The notes beneath the pieces were generated by a model. That model had not been told where the DNA came from. It saw only the letters and a program-made list of their open reading frames with translations, and did no database searches. A DNA stretch of 63,857 bases, from NCBI GenBank assembly GCA_903858635.1, contig CAIOJO010000064.1:1-63857 (forward strand). The letters run 5' to 3'. A program made the position numbers and the translations under genes. Positions 26,700 through 34,812 of this stretch are shown one piece after another. Each line of letters starts with the position of its first letter. The stretch's first letter is position 1. The DNA comes from an uncultured Telmatospirillum sp. GTDB lineage: Bacteria; Pseudomonadota; Alphaproteobacteria; Rhodospirillales; Magnetospirillaceae.

Positions 26700-27676
26700 G
26701 CGTAGCCTACGGCGCGGCGCGCCGCCTCCTCGATATGGGTGCGACTGGGAATGTAATGCCCCTCCAGCCGGGCCAAGGGCACCACCACGTCGGGCGCCGT
26801 CACCCGTTCCACCGGGGCCATCAGCGACATCAAGCCTTGCCCGGCCAGCCGCGCCGCGATCTCGGCGCCGAAGCCGCCGGTCAGCGGCGCTTCGTGGATG
26901 ATCACGCAGCGCCCGGTCTTGGCCACCGAGGCAAGGATGGTGTCCATGTCGAGAGGCGCCAAGGTGGCCACATCGATCACCTCGGCCAAGACCCCTTCGG
27001 CCGCCAGATCGTCGGCGGCGGCCAGGGCTTCCTTGACCATCGCGCCCCAGGCCACCAGCGTCACGTCGCGGCCTTCGCGCAACCGGAAGCAGGTATCGAG
27101 GGGCAGCGCCTGCCCGTCATCCGCCACCTCTTCGCGCAAGGCCCGATAAAGGCGGCTCGGTTCCAGAAAGACCACCGGATCGGGGTCGCGGATGGCGGCC
27201 AGCAACAGCCCGTAGGCGCGACGGGGCGAGGACGGGATCACCGTGCGCAGGCCGGGAATATGCGCCAGCATGGCCTCGGTGCTTTCCGAATGATGCTCCG
27301 GGGCATGGATCCCGGCCCCCATCGGCGCCCGCAGCACCATCGGACAGGAAAGCCGGCCGCGGCTGCGGTTGCGCAGCCGCGAGGCATGGTTCACCAGTTG
27401 GTCGAAGGCCGGATAGAGAAAGCCCATGAACTGGATTTCCCCGACCGGCCGGAAGCCTTGCGCCGCCAAGCCGACGCAGACACCGCTGATCAGCAGCTCG
27501 GCCAGCGGCGTATCGAGCACCCGGTCCCGCCCGAAACGCGCCAGCAAGCCGTCGGTGGCACGGAAGACGCCGCCATCGGCGCCGACATCCTCGCCCAGCA
27601 GGACGACCCGCGGGTCGTCCTCCATGGCGCGGGCCAGTGCCATGGTGACCGCGCCGACCATGGTCAGTTCAGCCAT
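26696..27676 (-). CDS. 2-oxoacid dehydrogenase E1 beta subunit
   Basis: The 326-residue protein has LGEDVGADGGVFRATDGL, TPLAELLISGVCVGLAAQG, RAPMGAGIHAPEHHSES and VIHEAPLTGGFGAEI, the pattern of the transketolase-like beta subunit of pyruvate or branched-chain 2-oxoacid dehydrogenases. With E1alpha it forms the thiamine-diphosphate site that decarboxylates the oxoacid. It overlaps the E1alpha end by 8 bp and the E2 start by GTGA. Confidence 0.9.
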   Translation of the reverse strand: MAELTMVGAVTMALARAMEDDPRVVLLGEDVGADGGVFRATDGLLARFGRDRVLDTPLAELLISGVCVGLAAQGFRPVGEIQFMGFLYPAFDQLVNHASRLRNRSRGRLSCPMVLRAPMGAGIHAPEHHSESTEAMLAHIPGLRTVIPSSPRRAYGLLLAAIRDPDPVVFLEPSRLYRALREEVADDGQALPLDTCFRLREGRDVTLVAWGAMVKEALAAADDLAAEGVLAEVIDVATLAPLDMDTILASVAKTGRCVIIHEAPLTGGFGAEIAARLAGQGLMSLMAPVERVTAPDVVVPLARLEGHYIPSRTHIEEAARRAVGYA

Positions 27677-28796
27677 GCCCGTTCTCCTCGAAACGCCGGC
27701 GCTGCACGGCCAAGGACCGGGGCAGGGTGGCGAACAGATGGTCGAACATCGCGGTCGGGTGATCCGCTGGCATCGCCAGATAGGCGGCCCGCCCCTCTTC
27801 CACGATGCGCTCGCAATCTTTCAGCAGCGCCTCCTCGTCGGCCTTCGACCACCATCCGAGACGCCCCAGATAGGCGCGCAAGCGCGTCAGCGGCTCGGCC
27901 GGCCAATGGGCGCTGACCTCCTCGGTGCTGCGATACCGACTGGCATCGTCGGCCGTGGTGTGATCGGACAGGCGATAGGTCAGCGCTTCGATCAACGACG
28001 CGCCCAGGCCGCTGCGCGCCCGCTCCAGGGCCTCGGTGGCGGCCTGATGCACCGCCAGCACGTCGTTGCCGTCCACCTGCTCGGCCGGGACCCCGCCGGC
28101 GATCGCCTTCTGGGCCAGGGTCTCGGCGGCGCTCTGGCTGGCCCGCGGCAGCGAAATGGCCCATTGGTTGTTGGTCACCACGAACAGCACCGGCAACGAC
28201 CATACGCCGGCCAGATTGAGCGCTTCGTAGAAGTCGCCTTTCGAGGTCGCCCCGTCGCCCAGCATGCAGACCGCGGCGCGATGCTCGCCGCGCAACTTGA
28301 TGGCGGTGGCGACGCCGACCGCATGCGGGGCCTGGCTGGCGATCGGAATGGCGGGTGGAAAGTCCTCGGCCGGCCCCCAATGCTGGTTGCCGCGCTCGTC
28401 ACCGCCCCAGGACAGCAGCAGCTGGGCCGGTGTCACGCCGCGCCACAGCATGGCGCCCTGGTCCCGGTAGGTGGGCAGCAGCACGTCGTTCTGCGCCATG
28501 GCGGCGGCGACGCCGACCGGCACCGCCTCCTGCCCCAACGAGGACGCATAGGTGCCGATCTGTCCGATGCGCTGCATGGCCACCGCCCGCTTGTCGAACA
28601 GGCGGGTCAGGGTCATCGCCCGGTACAAGGCCCGTAGCCGGTCGGCATCGCGGGCCAGGGGAGGCAGACCGTCGGCGGTGTTGCCGTCGGCGTCCAAATA
28701 GCGGCGGTAGCAGATCTCGAAGCGGGCGACGACCGTGCGCTCGGGATGGCTTCGGTCGGGATGCACCCGCTGCAGGTTAGTGGCGACGTCCGGCAT
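27669..28796 (-). CDS. 2-oxoacid dehydrogenase E1 alpha subunit
   Basis: The 375-residue protein has SLGQEAVPVGVAAAM, PTYRDQGAMLWRG, and the thiamine-diphosphate motif MLGDGATSKGDFYEALN ending in NNQWAIS, then YRLSDHTTADDASRYRS. The DFPPAIPIASQAPHAVG segment and the N-terminal extension favour a branched-chain or Pdh of the alpha/beta type. It is the first gene of the E1alpha-E1beta-E2 operon. No E3 lipoamide dehydrogenase is present in the window. Confidence 0.9.
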   Translation of the reverse strand: MPDVATNLQRVHPDRSHPERTVVARFEICYRRYLDADGNTADGLPPLARDADRLRALYRAMTLTRLFDKRAVAMQRIGQIGTYASSLGQEAVPVGVAAAMAQNDVLLPTYRDQGAMLWRGVTPAQLLLSWGGDERGNQHWGPAEDFPPAIPIASQAPHAVGVATAIKLRGEHRAAVCMLGDGATSKGDFYEALNLAGVWSLPVLFVVTNNQWAISLPRASQSAAETLAQKAIAGGVPAEQVDGNDVLAVHQAATEALERARSGLGASLIEALTYRLSDHTTADDASRYRSTEEVSAHWPAEPLTRLRAYLGRLGWWSKADEEALLKDCERIVEEGRAAYLAMPADHPTAMFDHLFATLPRSLAVQRRRFEENGHG

Positions 28797-28988
28797 GAGA
28801 ACTCCACTTCACCTTTAGAGGTAAGAAGAACTCCCTTACTAGATGGGTCGATCGACTGTCGCCCTCAAGTCCAGCCTAACATTAGATATAATATTCATAG
28901 AACTTACCGAATTGATTTATTTTATTGCGTCGACTGCCGGCCGACCATTTCGAAGCTTGCGCGGCGCGGCGTGTGTGGGCAATGCGGG
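28797..28988 (-). promoter_or_regulatory. A+T-rich promoter region of the 2-oxoacid dehydrogenase operon
   Basis: The 192-bp gap between SpmAB (stop 28989) and E1alpha (start 28796) contains the window's most obvious A+T-rich island (about 28875-28925, with ATATAATATTCATAG and TTTATTTTATTG). On the - strand TATTAT is a plausible -10. A GTAAG/CTTAC inverted repeat near 28820-28842 could be an operator. No regulator-specific motif could be assigned. Confidence 0.4.
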
Positions 28989-30281
28989 CTAGCGATACAG
29001 CCAGCTGCAGATCGCCACCGAGAAGACCAGCCCGGTGAGATCCGCCAGAAGGCCGACCAGCAGGGCGTGGCGGATGCGACGGACCCCGACGGCGCCGAAA
29101 TACACCGCCAGCACATAGAAGGTGGTCTCGCTCGAGCCGTAGACCGTGCTGGCCAGGATCCCCAGATAGCTGTCGGGACCGATGGCCGGATCCTTCAGCA
29201 GGGTGGCCAGATAGCCAAAGGAGGCCGAGCCGGACAGCGAGCGCAGCACCGCCATGGTCAGCGCTTCCGCCGGCACCCCAAAGTTCCCGGTGAGCCGGCC
29301 CAGGGGGGCCACCAGCAGCTCCATCGCCCCGCTTTCGCGGAACATGCCGACCGCCACCAGGATCGCCACCAGATAGGGCAGAATGCGCAGACTGACGGTC
29401 AATCCCTCCTTGGCCCCGTCGACGAAGCTTTCGTAGACGGGCACCTTGCGGGCGACACCGCAGGCCAGGACACCGACCATCAGGGCCGGGATGATCCAAG
29501 GCGACAATTGGCGCCCCCACAGCAAGGTGACCGGGATGAGCGCCGCCACCAGGGCGACGGCAAGCGCCGAGGCCCAGCCGGGATAAGGCGGATGCAGCTC
29601 GGCCAGGCCGCCTTCCGCCGCGCCCGTTGCCGCCGGCGGCACCGATCGCAGGATGGCGGAGTCACCGGCTCGCTCCGCCGGAAACCAGCGCGCTCCCCAT
29701 TTGGCGAATAGGACGGCGAGGCCGGTCGACCACAAGGTGGCGAACAGGGTGGTCGGGATCACCGCCGCCGGATTGTGCGAACCCAAGGCCGTGCGCAGGG
29801 CCATGACATGGGTCGGCAACAGGGTGACGTTGGCGGTGTTCAGCGCCAGAAACAGCACCATGGCGTCGCTGGCGGTGCCGCGATGGGGATTGAGGCGATC
29901 CAGCTCCTGCATGGCGCGCAGGCCGAAGGGGGTGGCCGCGTTGGACAAGCCGAGGACATTGGCCGCCATGTTCATCAGCATCGCCCCCATGGCCGGATGG
30001 TCCGGCGGCACCTCGGGGAACAGGCGTTGCACCAGCGGCCGCAGCAGGCGGGCGAAACCCGCCATCAGGCCACCGGCCTCGGCCACTTTCATGATGCCGA
30101 GAAACAGCGCCATGGTGCCGATCAGCCCCAGGCCGAGGGTGACCGCCGCTTCGGCGGCCTGCAGCGCGGCGCCACCCAGGGCCTCCATCGGCGGCACCCC
30201 GGGGCCGGGCGGCAGGAAGGCCTGCCGCCAGCCGGCGACGGCGAAAGCCGAGGCGATGATGGCGAAGAAGACGAGGTTCAC
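28989..30281 (-). CDS. Fused SpmA-SpmB nucleoside-recognition membrane protein
   Basis: The 430-residue protein contains two Gate/nucleoside-recognition domains. The N-terminal half (GLIGTMALFLGIMKVAEAGG, NMAANVLGLSNAATPFGL, FLALNTANVTLLPT) is SpmA-like. The C-terminal half (FVDGAKEGLTVSLRILPYLV, SGSASFGYLATL, VYGSSETTFYVLAVYFG) is SpmB-like. In Bacillus these are separate proteins needed for spore core dehydration; fused homologues occur in non-sporulating proteobacteria with unknown transport role. The GTG start follows GGGGGAAGGG. Confidence 0.85.
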   Translation of the reverse strand: MNLVFFAIIASAFAVAGWRQAFLPPGPGVPPMEALGGAALQAAEAAVTLGLGLIGTMALFLGIMKVAEAGGLMAGFARLLRPLVQRLFPEVPPDHPAMGAMLMNMAANVLGLSNAATPFGLRAMQELDRLNPHRGTASDAMVLFLALNTANVTLLPTHVMALRTALGSHNPAAVIPTTLFATLWSTGLAVLFAKWGARWFPAERAGDSAILRSVPPAATGAAEGGLAELHPPYPGWASALAVALVAALIPVTLLWGRQLSPWIIPALMVGVLACGVARKVPVYESFVDGAKEGLTVSLRILPYLVAILVAVGMFRESGAMELLVAPLGRLTGNFGVPAEALTMAVLRSLSGSASFGYLATLLKDPAIGPDSYLGILASTVYGSSETTFYVLAVYFGAVGVRRIRHALLVGLLADLTGLVFSVAICSWLYR

Positions 30282-30323
30282 GCGAACCCTTCCCCCGGGA
30301 GGCGACCGCCCCTACGACACCAC

Positions 30324-32009
30324 TCAGGCGGCGCGGCGATGCTGCAAGAAATCGGCGATGCCCTTGTCTTCCACCTTGATGTGCTCGCTCATCCAGGTCA
30401 CGGCGAATTCCAGGAGCTGCGGTCCGGCATCGGGGTCCTTCGACTCCACCTTCGCCTTCAGCGGCTCGAACGCGACCCAGAAGGCCTCGTGCCGGGCCCG
30501 GTGCGCCGCCAGATTGGGGTAGCCGGCCCGCGCCATCGCCGCTTCCTCCTCGCGGAAGTGCTGCTTCAAGCTATTGGCCAGGGTGGCAACCATCTCGGGG
30601 GCCGCCTCCAGGCCTTCGCCGAACATCATGCGGGCGAAGAATCCGTTCACCTGCTCGAAGATGTTCTTGTGATGGCGGTCGATGTCGGCGATGCCGAGGT
30701 TCAGGCTGTCATCCCAGGTCATGATGCGCATCTTCGTCTTGTCGGCGCGCACCTGGCCCAGGAATTCACCCACTTGGCTGTTCAGCAAGTCGGACTGACG
30801 CGACAAGCCGCTGGCCGCCGCGCTGATTTCGGTGGCCGTCCGCCCGGTGGACTTGGCCGCTTCCTCGACGCTGGCGATGTTGTCGGAGACGTCCCGCGTC
30901 CCCTCGGCGGCGCAATCGATGCTGCGCACGATTTCGCTGGTCGCCGCGGTCTGTTGTTCGACCGCCGAGGCGACCGAGGTGCTGATGGTGGTGAGGTCGG
31001 TGATGACCTGGGTGATGATGCCGATGGCCGTCACCGCGTCGGCGGTACCGTTCTGCACCGCCAGAATCTTCGCCGTGATGTCTTCGGTGGCCTTGGCGGT
31101 TTGATTGGCCAGGCCCTTCACTTCCCCGGCGACCACGGCGAATCCCTTGCCGGCCTCGCCGGCGCGCGCCGCTTCGATCGTCGCATTGAGGGCCAGGAGA
31201 TTGGTTTGGCTGGCGATATCGTTGATCAGGGCGACCACCTCGCCGATGCTGGTGACGTCCTTCGACAAGGCCTGCATCAGGTTGTTGGCGCGCTTCACCT
31301 CGCCATCGGCGTGATCGGAAATGCTGCGCGAGCGCTCGACCTGGCCGGCGATCTCGGTGATCGACGCGGCCAGCTGTTCGGTGGCGGCGGCGACCGCCTG
31401 GACATTGGCGGACGCGGTGCCGGCCGCCTGGGATACGGAACTGGCCTGGGCCGAAGTTTCGCTGGCGACGCTCGCCATGTGGCGGGCCGAGCTTTGCAAC
31501 TGGCTGGCCGCCGCCGTCACCGCTTCGACCACCGAACCGATCTGCGCCTCGAAGCTGTCCGCCATCTTGCGCAGCGCGGCTTTGCGCTCCGCGTCGGCGC
31601 GGCGCTTCTGCGCCTCCTGCTCGCTTTCCAGGCGCTTCTTGTCGATGGTGGTCTGCTGGAAGATCCGCAAGGCCTTGGCCAGTTCGCCGATCTCGTCACG
31701 CCGCTGGCAATAGGGGACCTCGAAGGAGGTGTCGCCCTTCTCCAGGAGATGGGTCGCCTCGGTGATCTTGTGCAGCGGCGGCACGATGGTCAGGACCAAC
31801 CACAGGACGATCGAGCTGCCGATGGCGATGCCGGCCAGGCCGAGCCATAGGGTCGGCCAGAACGCTTCGGAATTGCCGTGATCGAGCAGGCGGAGATAAA
31901 GAGCGAAGAAAACCCAGGCTACGGCACTCGGTGGGCCGTAGGAGAGGACCGTCTTCAGTCCGATGCCGCGAAAGAAGAACTTCCAATAGCTCGCTACCAA
32001 GCGGATCAT
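30324..32009 (-). CDS. Methyl-accepting chemotaxis protein with C-terminal hemerythrin domain
   Basis: The 561-residue protein has two close membrane helices (about residues 25-42 and 52-76) with almost no periplasmic domain, a HAMP linker, a signalling domain with the hairpin tip [20 protein letters not shown], and a C-terminal hemerythrin domain (about 425-555). The latter has [30 protein letters not shown] and EHIKVEDKG, matching the di-iron ligands. It is probably a cytoplasmic O2/redox sensor for aerotaxis like DcrH of Desulfovibrio. The ATG has GGAG upstream. No CheR-binding pentapeptide ends the protein. Confidence 0.92.
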   Translation of the reverse strand: MIRLVASYWKFFFRGIGLKTVLSYGPPSAVAWVFFALYLRLLDHGNSEAFWPTLWLGLAGIAIGSSIVLWLVLTIVPPLHKITEATHLLEKGDTSFEVPYCQRRDEIGELAKALRIFQQTTIDKKRLESEQEAQKRRADAERKAALRKMADSFEAQIGSVVEAVTAAASQLQSSARHMASVASETSAQASSVSQAAGTASANVQAVAAATEQLAASITEIAGQVERSRSISDHADGEVKRANNLMQALSKDVTSIGEVVALINDIASQTNLLALNATIEAARAGEAGKGFAVVAGEVKGLANQTAKATEDITAKILAVQNGTADAVTAIGIITQVITDLTTISTSVASAVEQQTAATSEIVRSIDCAAEGTRDVSDNIASVEEAAKSTGRTATEISAAASGLSRQSDLLNSQVGEFLGQVRADKTKMRIMTWDDSLNLGIADIDRHHKNIFEQVNGFFARMMFGEGLEAAPEMVATLANSLKQHFREEEAAMARAGYPNLAAHRARHEAFWVAFEPLKAKVESKDPDAGPQLLEFAVTWMSEHIKVEDKGIADFLQHRRAA

Positions 32010-32269
32010 GTTCCTAACTCCACGGCCCGATCCCTCATCCCGAGCCCCAGCCGCCTTCCCGCCCGGGGCCTTGCCTCGGCAGGCCGGGAACGCAAGCTAT
32101 CCCCCTCTAATTGGCGTAGATTCGGACCAGGCAATCGCCTCATCGTTGAATCCGCCGACCAACTTATAAGCCGAGAACTCTCGGCGATCCAGGAAAGTTG
32201 TCAGGACATCAACACTAGAGTCAGCCGATGGCTGGACCGCGGCGAGGCGCTGTGTTAGCGCTCTTGCTC

Positions 32270-32761
32270 ATGCGCCGCATCGCCCTCTCTTTTTGTGTCT
32301 GCCTGGTGGCCTCCGGCTGCGTCAGAACGGCCGATCTACCCCCCTCCAATCAGCCGGAGGAGTGGCGAATCCTGGCATGGACGGATCAGAACAGCAGCAG
32401 CCGATGCATCGGCCGCCCGCTGACGCCGCTCTGCGCGGTCGAGACGCTGCTGGCCTGTTTCCAGCGCGGCCGCATCGAGCTGTGCCGCCTGGTCGACGAC
32501 GACACCGACGCTTACGCTTCGGTGTTCGCCTCGCCGGCGGATCCCCAAGCCGTTCTCGCCTATCGCATCGTCGTGACGCGCCGCATCGAAGAGTCGGTGG
32601 CCGGCCAGGGCCGCCGGGGGGACGTGCTGATCGGTCTCGACCAGCACGAGACCGCGGCCACGGCGCCCGCCCCGCCGGCCGGGCCGGCCGCCACCTTCTT
32701 GTTGCGGCAAGCGCCGGATGGCGGTTGGAAGGTGGTCGGCTGGGGCGATGCCGACGACTGA
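32270..32761 (+). CDS. Small predicted lipoprotein of unknown function
   Basis: The 163-residue protein begins MRRIALSFCVCLVASGCVRT, a type II signal peptide with lipobox VASGC, so it is likely anchored in a membrane facing the periplasm. The mature part has four Cys (RCIGRPLTPLCAV, LLACFQRGRIELCRLV) and ends with WKVVGWGDADD. The start at 32270 gives the best signal peptide; the frame is also open from an ATG at 32228 and a GTG at 32252. I do not recognise the family. The stop lies 5 bp from the convergent membrane-protein gene. Confidence 0.6.
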   Translation: MRRIALSFCVCLVASGCVRTADLPPSNQPEEWRILAWTDQNSSSRCIGRPLTPLCAVETLLACFQRGRIELCRLVDDDTDAYASVFASPADPQAVLAYRIVVTRRIEESVAGQGRRGDVLIGLDQHETAATAPAPPAGPAATFLLRQAPDGGWKVVGWGDADD

Positions 32762-32766
32762 TAACC

Positions 32767-34812
32767 CTATCGCCCCTCGCGCCACCAGGCGATGACCAGG
32801 CCACCGCAAGCCAAGGCCAGCAGCAGCCAAGCCGGCAATAAGGCAATGTCCTCTACCGCCGTGACGATCCGGTCATTGCGCTGTGGCAGGCCGAACCAGC
32901 CGCTGCCGGCGGTGCCGCCGCCGCCGCTGACGCGACGGAATTCCGGCAAGCCGTCGTCGATCCACCGCAAGCCGCCACCGGTGGCGTCGACCACCGGCTT
33001 CAACTTGTCGGGGGTGGCCCGCAATTCCGCCATCTCCACCGGGTTCAGGCTGCCGGTCGCGGCCAGGGCGACCCGCTGGCCGTCGGTCACCCGCCATAAC
33101 CCGGCCTGCTCCACCCGCTGTTCGGCGACGGCGCGGCCGTCACCCTGGTCGGCAAGATGGAGCTTGGTTTCACCACCGTCAGGCGCCGTGACCGTCGCCT
33201 CGACATCACCCTTGGCCAAGCTGCGCCGCTGCACCTGCAGGCGATCCCCGCGGACCTCGGCGGTCAACTGATCCTCCTCCAGTTCGGGCTCCTTCATCAG
33301 CCAATGGGCCAGCCGGCGCAGCAGTTCGGCCTGCGGCCCGCCGCCTTCCCAGCCGCGCGTCCACAGCCAGGCGGTATCGCTCATCAGCTCGGCGACCCGC
33401 CCGTCGCCGACCCGGTCGAGAATCAGCAGCGGCAGGCCATCCGGACCTTCCATCAACGGCGTGGCCTGCCCCTTCAACCGGCTGCCGATGATCCGCGCCC
33501 ATTCGCCCCAATGCGGCGGGTCGCTGTCCGCTCCCGGCAGACCGGCCGACACCGGATGGCGCCGCCCCAACTCGGTGACGCGCGGCAGAAACGGCTCGCC
33601 GAGGACTCGCCCGGTGGGGGCGGCCGGCAGCACATCGGCCAGGGCTGTCGCATAAGGGGTGTCCGCCTCGGCGAATTCCGGGCCGACTGCCATCAACAGG
33701 GCGCCGCCGCCTTTCACATAATCGGCGATGTTCTGGTAATAGATGGGCGGCAGAACACTGCGCCGGCGATAACGGTCGAAGATGATCAGATCGAAGTCGT
33801 GCAGCTTGTCTTCGAACAATTCGCGCACCGGAAAGGAGATCAGCGCCAGCTCGCGCAGCGGCGTGCGGTCGTCCTTCTCGGGCGGTCGCAGAATGGTGAA
33901 ATGCACCAGGTCGACCGAGGGGTCGGCCTTCAGCAGGTTGCGCCAGGTCCGTTCGCCGGCATGCGGTTCTCCCGAGATCAAGAGGACGCGAAGCCGGTCA
34001 CGGACCCCACTCACCGCCACCGCCGCCCGGTTGTTGGCCAAGGTCAATTCGTTGGGCGCCGCCGCCGCCTGCAATTCGACGATATTGGTGCCGGCATGCT
34101 CGACCGGGATATCGACCCGGGTCGACCGATTGAGCGGCACGCTGACCACCGAAGGCGGTCCGCCGTCGCGACGGATGCTGACATCGGCATTGCCGCCCTG
34201 CCCGGGATCCTCGACGCGAAAGGACAGGCTGGCGGTGCCCCCGACGATGCCGTAGCTGGACGTCTGCTCGACCACCAGACGGCGGTCGCGTTCATTCTTG
34301 TGGCCGGCCAGCAGGACATGCAGCGGGGCCCCCAGATCGGCCTGGGCCGGGACGTCGTGCACCTGGCCGTCGGTGATCATCACCACGCCGGCCAATCGCT
34401 GCCGCGGCACATCGGCCAAGGCCCGATCGAGGGCGCCGAACAGCTTGGTTCCCTCGTCACGGTCGGACGATGTCCGGTACCGTTCGACCCGGAGGTCCAG
34501 ATGCGGCAGCTTCCGCAGCCGCTCCAGCACCCCGGCCAGGGCACGCTCGCTCTGGCCGGCACGGTCGCCCACCGCCATGCTCGGGCTTTGGTCGGCGACC
34601 ACCACCACCACATCGTCGAGCGGGATCGCCTCGTCCCGCGCCAAGCGGGGGTTCAACAGAGCCAACAGCAGGGCCGCCAGCGGCACCAGGCGCAGCCACA
34701 GCGGCGTCCGGCCGCGCCACCCCCACAGGACGAGGCCCAATCCGGCTAGGCCGGCCGGAATCAGCATCCAAAGCGGCAGCAGCGGCGACAGCAGCAGGTG
34801 AGGCAGGGTCAT
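32767..34812 (-). CDS. Membrane VWA/glutamine-amidotransferase-like protein
   Basis: The 681-residue protein has two N-terminal membrane helices, then a VWA-like domain with a MIDAS-type DQSPSM, followed by Ig-like segments (FRVEDPGQGGNADVSIRR), a GATase1-like fold (DLIIFDRYRRRS, GGGALLMAVGPEF) and a C-terminal helix (LLPAWLLLALACGGLVIAWW). It is the last gene of the MoxR-DUF58-DUF4159 operon and overlaps its neighbour by 4 bp. Such proteins are thought to help assemble or activate unknown partners at the membrane. Confidence 0.75.
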   Translation of the reverse strand: MTLPHLLLSPLLPLWMLIPAGLAGLGLVLWGWRGRTPLWLRLVPLAALLLALLNPRLARDEAIPLDDVVVVVADQSPSMAVGDRAGQSERALAGVLERLRKLPHLDLRVERYRTSSDRDEGTKLFGALDRALADVPRQRLAGVVMITDGQVHDVPAQADLGAPLHVLLAGHKNERDRRLVVEQTSSYGIVGGTASLSFRVEDPGQGGNADVSIRRDGGPPSVVSVPLNRSTRVDIPVEHAGTNIVELQAAAAPNELTLANNRAAVAVSGVRDRLRVLLISGEPHAGERTWRNLLKADPSVDLVHFTILRPPEKDDRTPLRELALISFPVRELFEDKLHDFDLIIFDRYRRRSVLPPIYYQNIADYVKGGGALLMAVGPEFAEADTPYATALADVLPAAPTGRVLGEPFLPRVTELGRRHPVSAGLPGADSDPPHWGEWARIIGSRLKGQATPLMEGPDGLPLLILDRVGDGRVAELMSDTAWLWTRGWEGGGPQAELLRRLAHWLMKEPELEEDQLTAEVRGDRLQVQRRSLAKGDVEATVTAPDGGETKLHLADQGDGRAVAEQRVEQAGLWRVTDGQRVALAATGSLNPVEMAELRATPDKLKPVVDATGGGLRWIDDGLPEFRRVSGGGGTAGSGWFGLPQRNDRIVTAVEDIALLPAWLLLALACGGLVIAWWREGR

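Noticed and set aside
30285-30323. REP-like GGGAGGCGACCGCCCC segment between SpmAB and the MCP
   Set aside because: Only a half-site is present and no second copy was found in the window.
29775-31850. 691-codon + strand frame opposite the chemoreceptor
   Set aside because: It is antisense to SpmAB and the MCP, His/Gly/Arg-rich, without domains; typical of high-G+C shadows.
32170-32185. Short GCCGAG/CTCGGC hairpin upstream of the chemoreceptor
   Set aside because: A 6-bp stem is too weak and common in this base composition to call a regulatory site.
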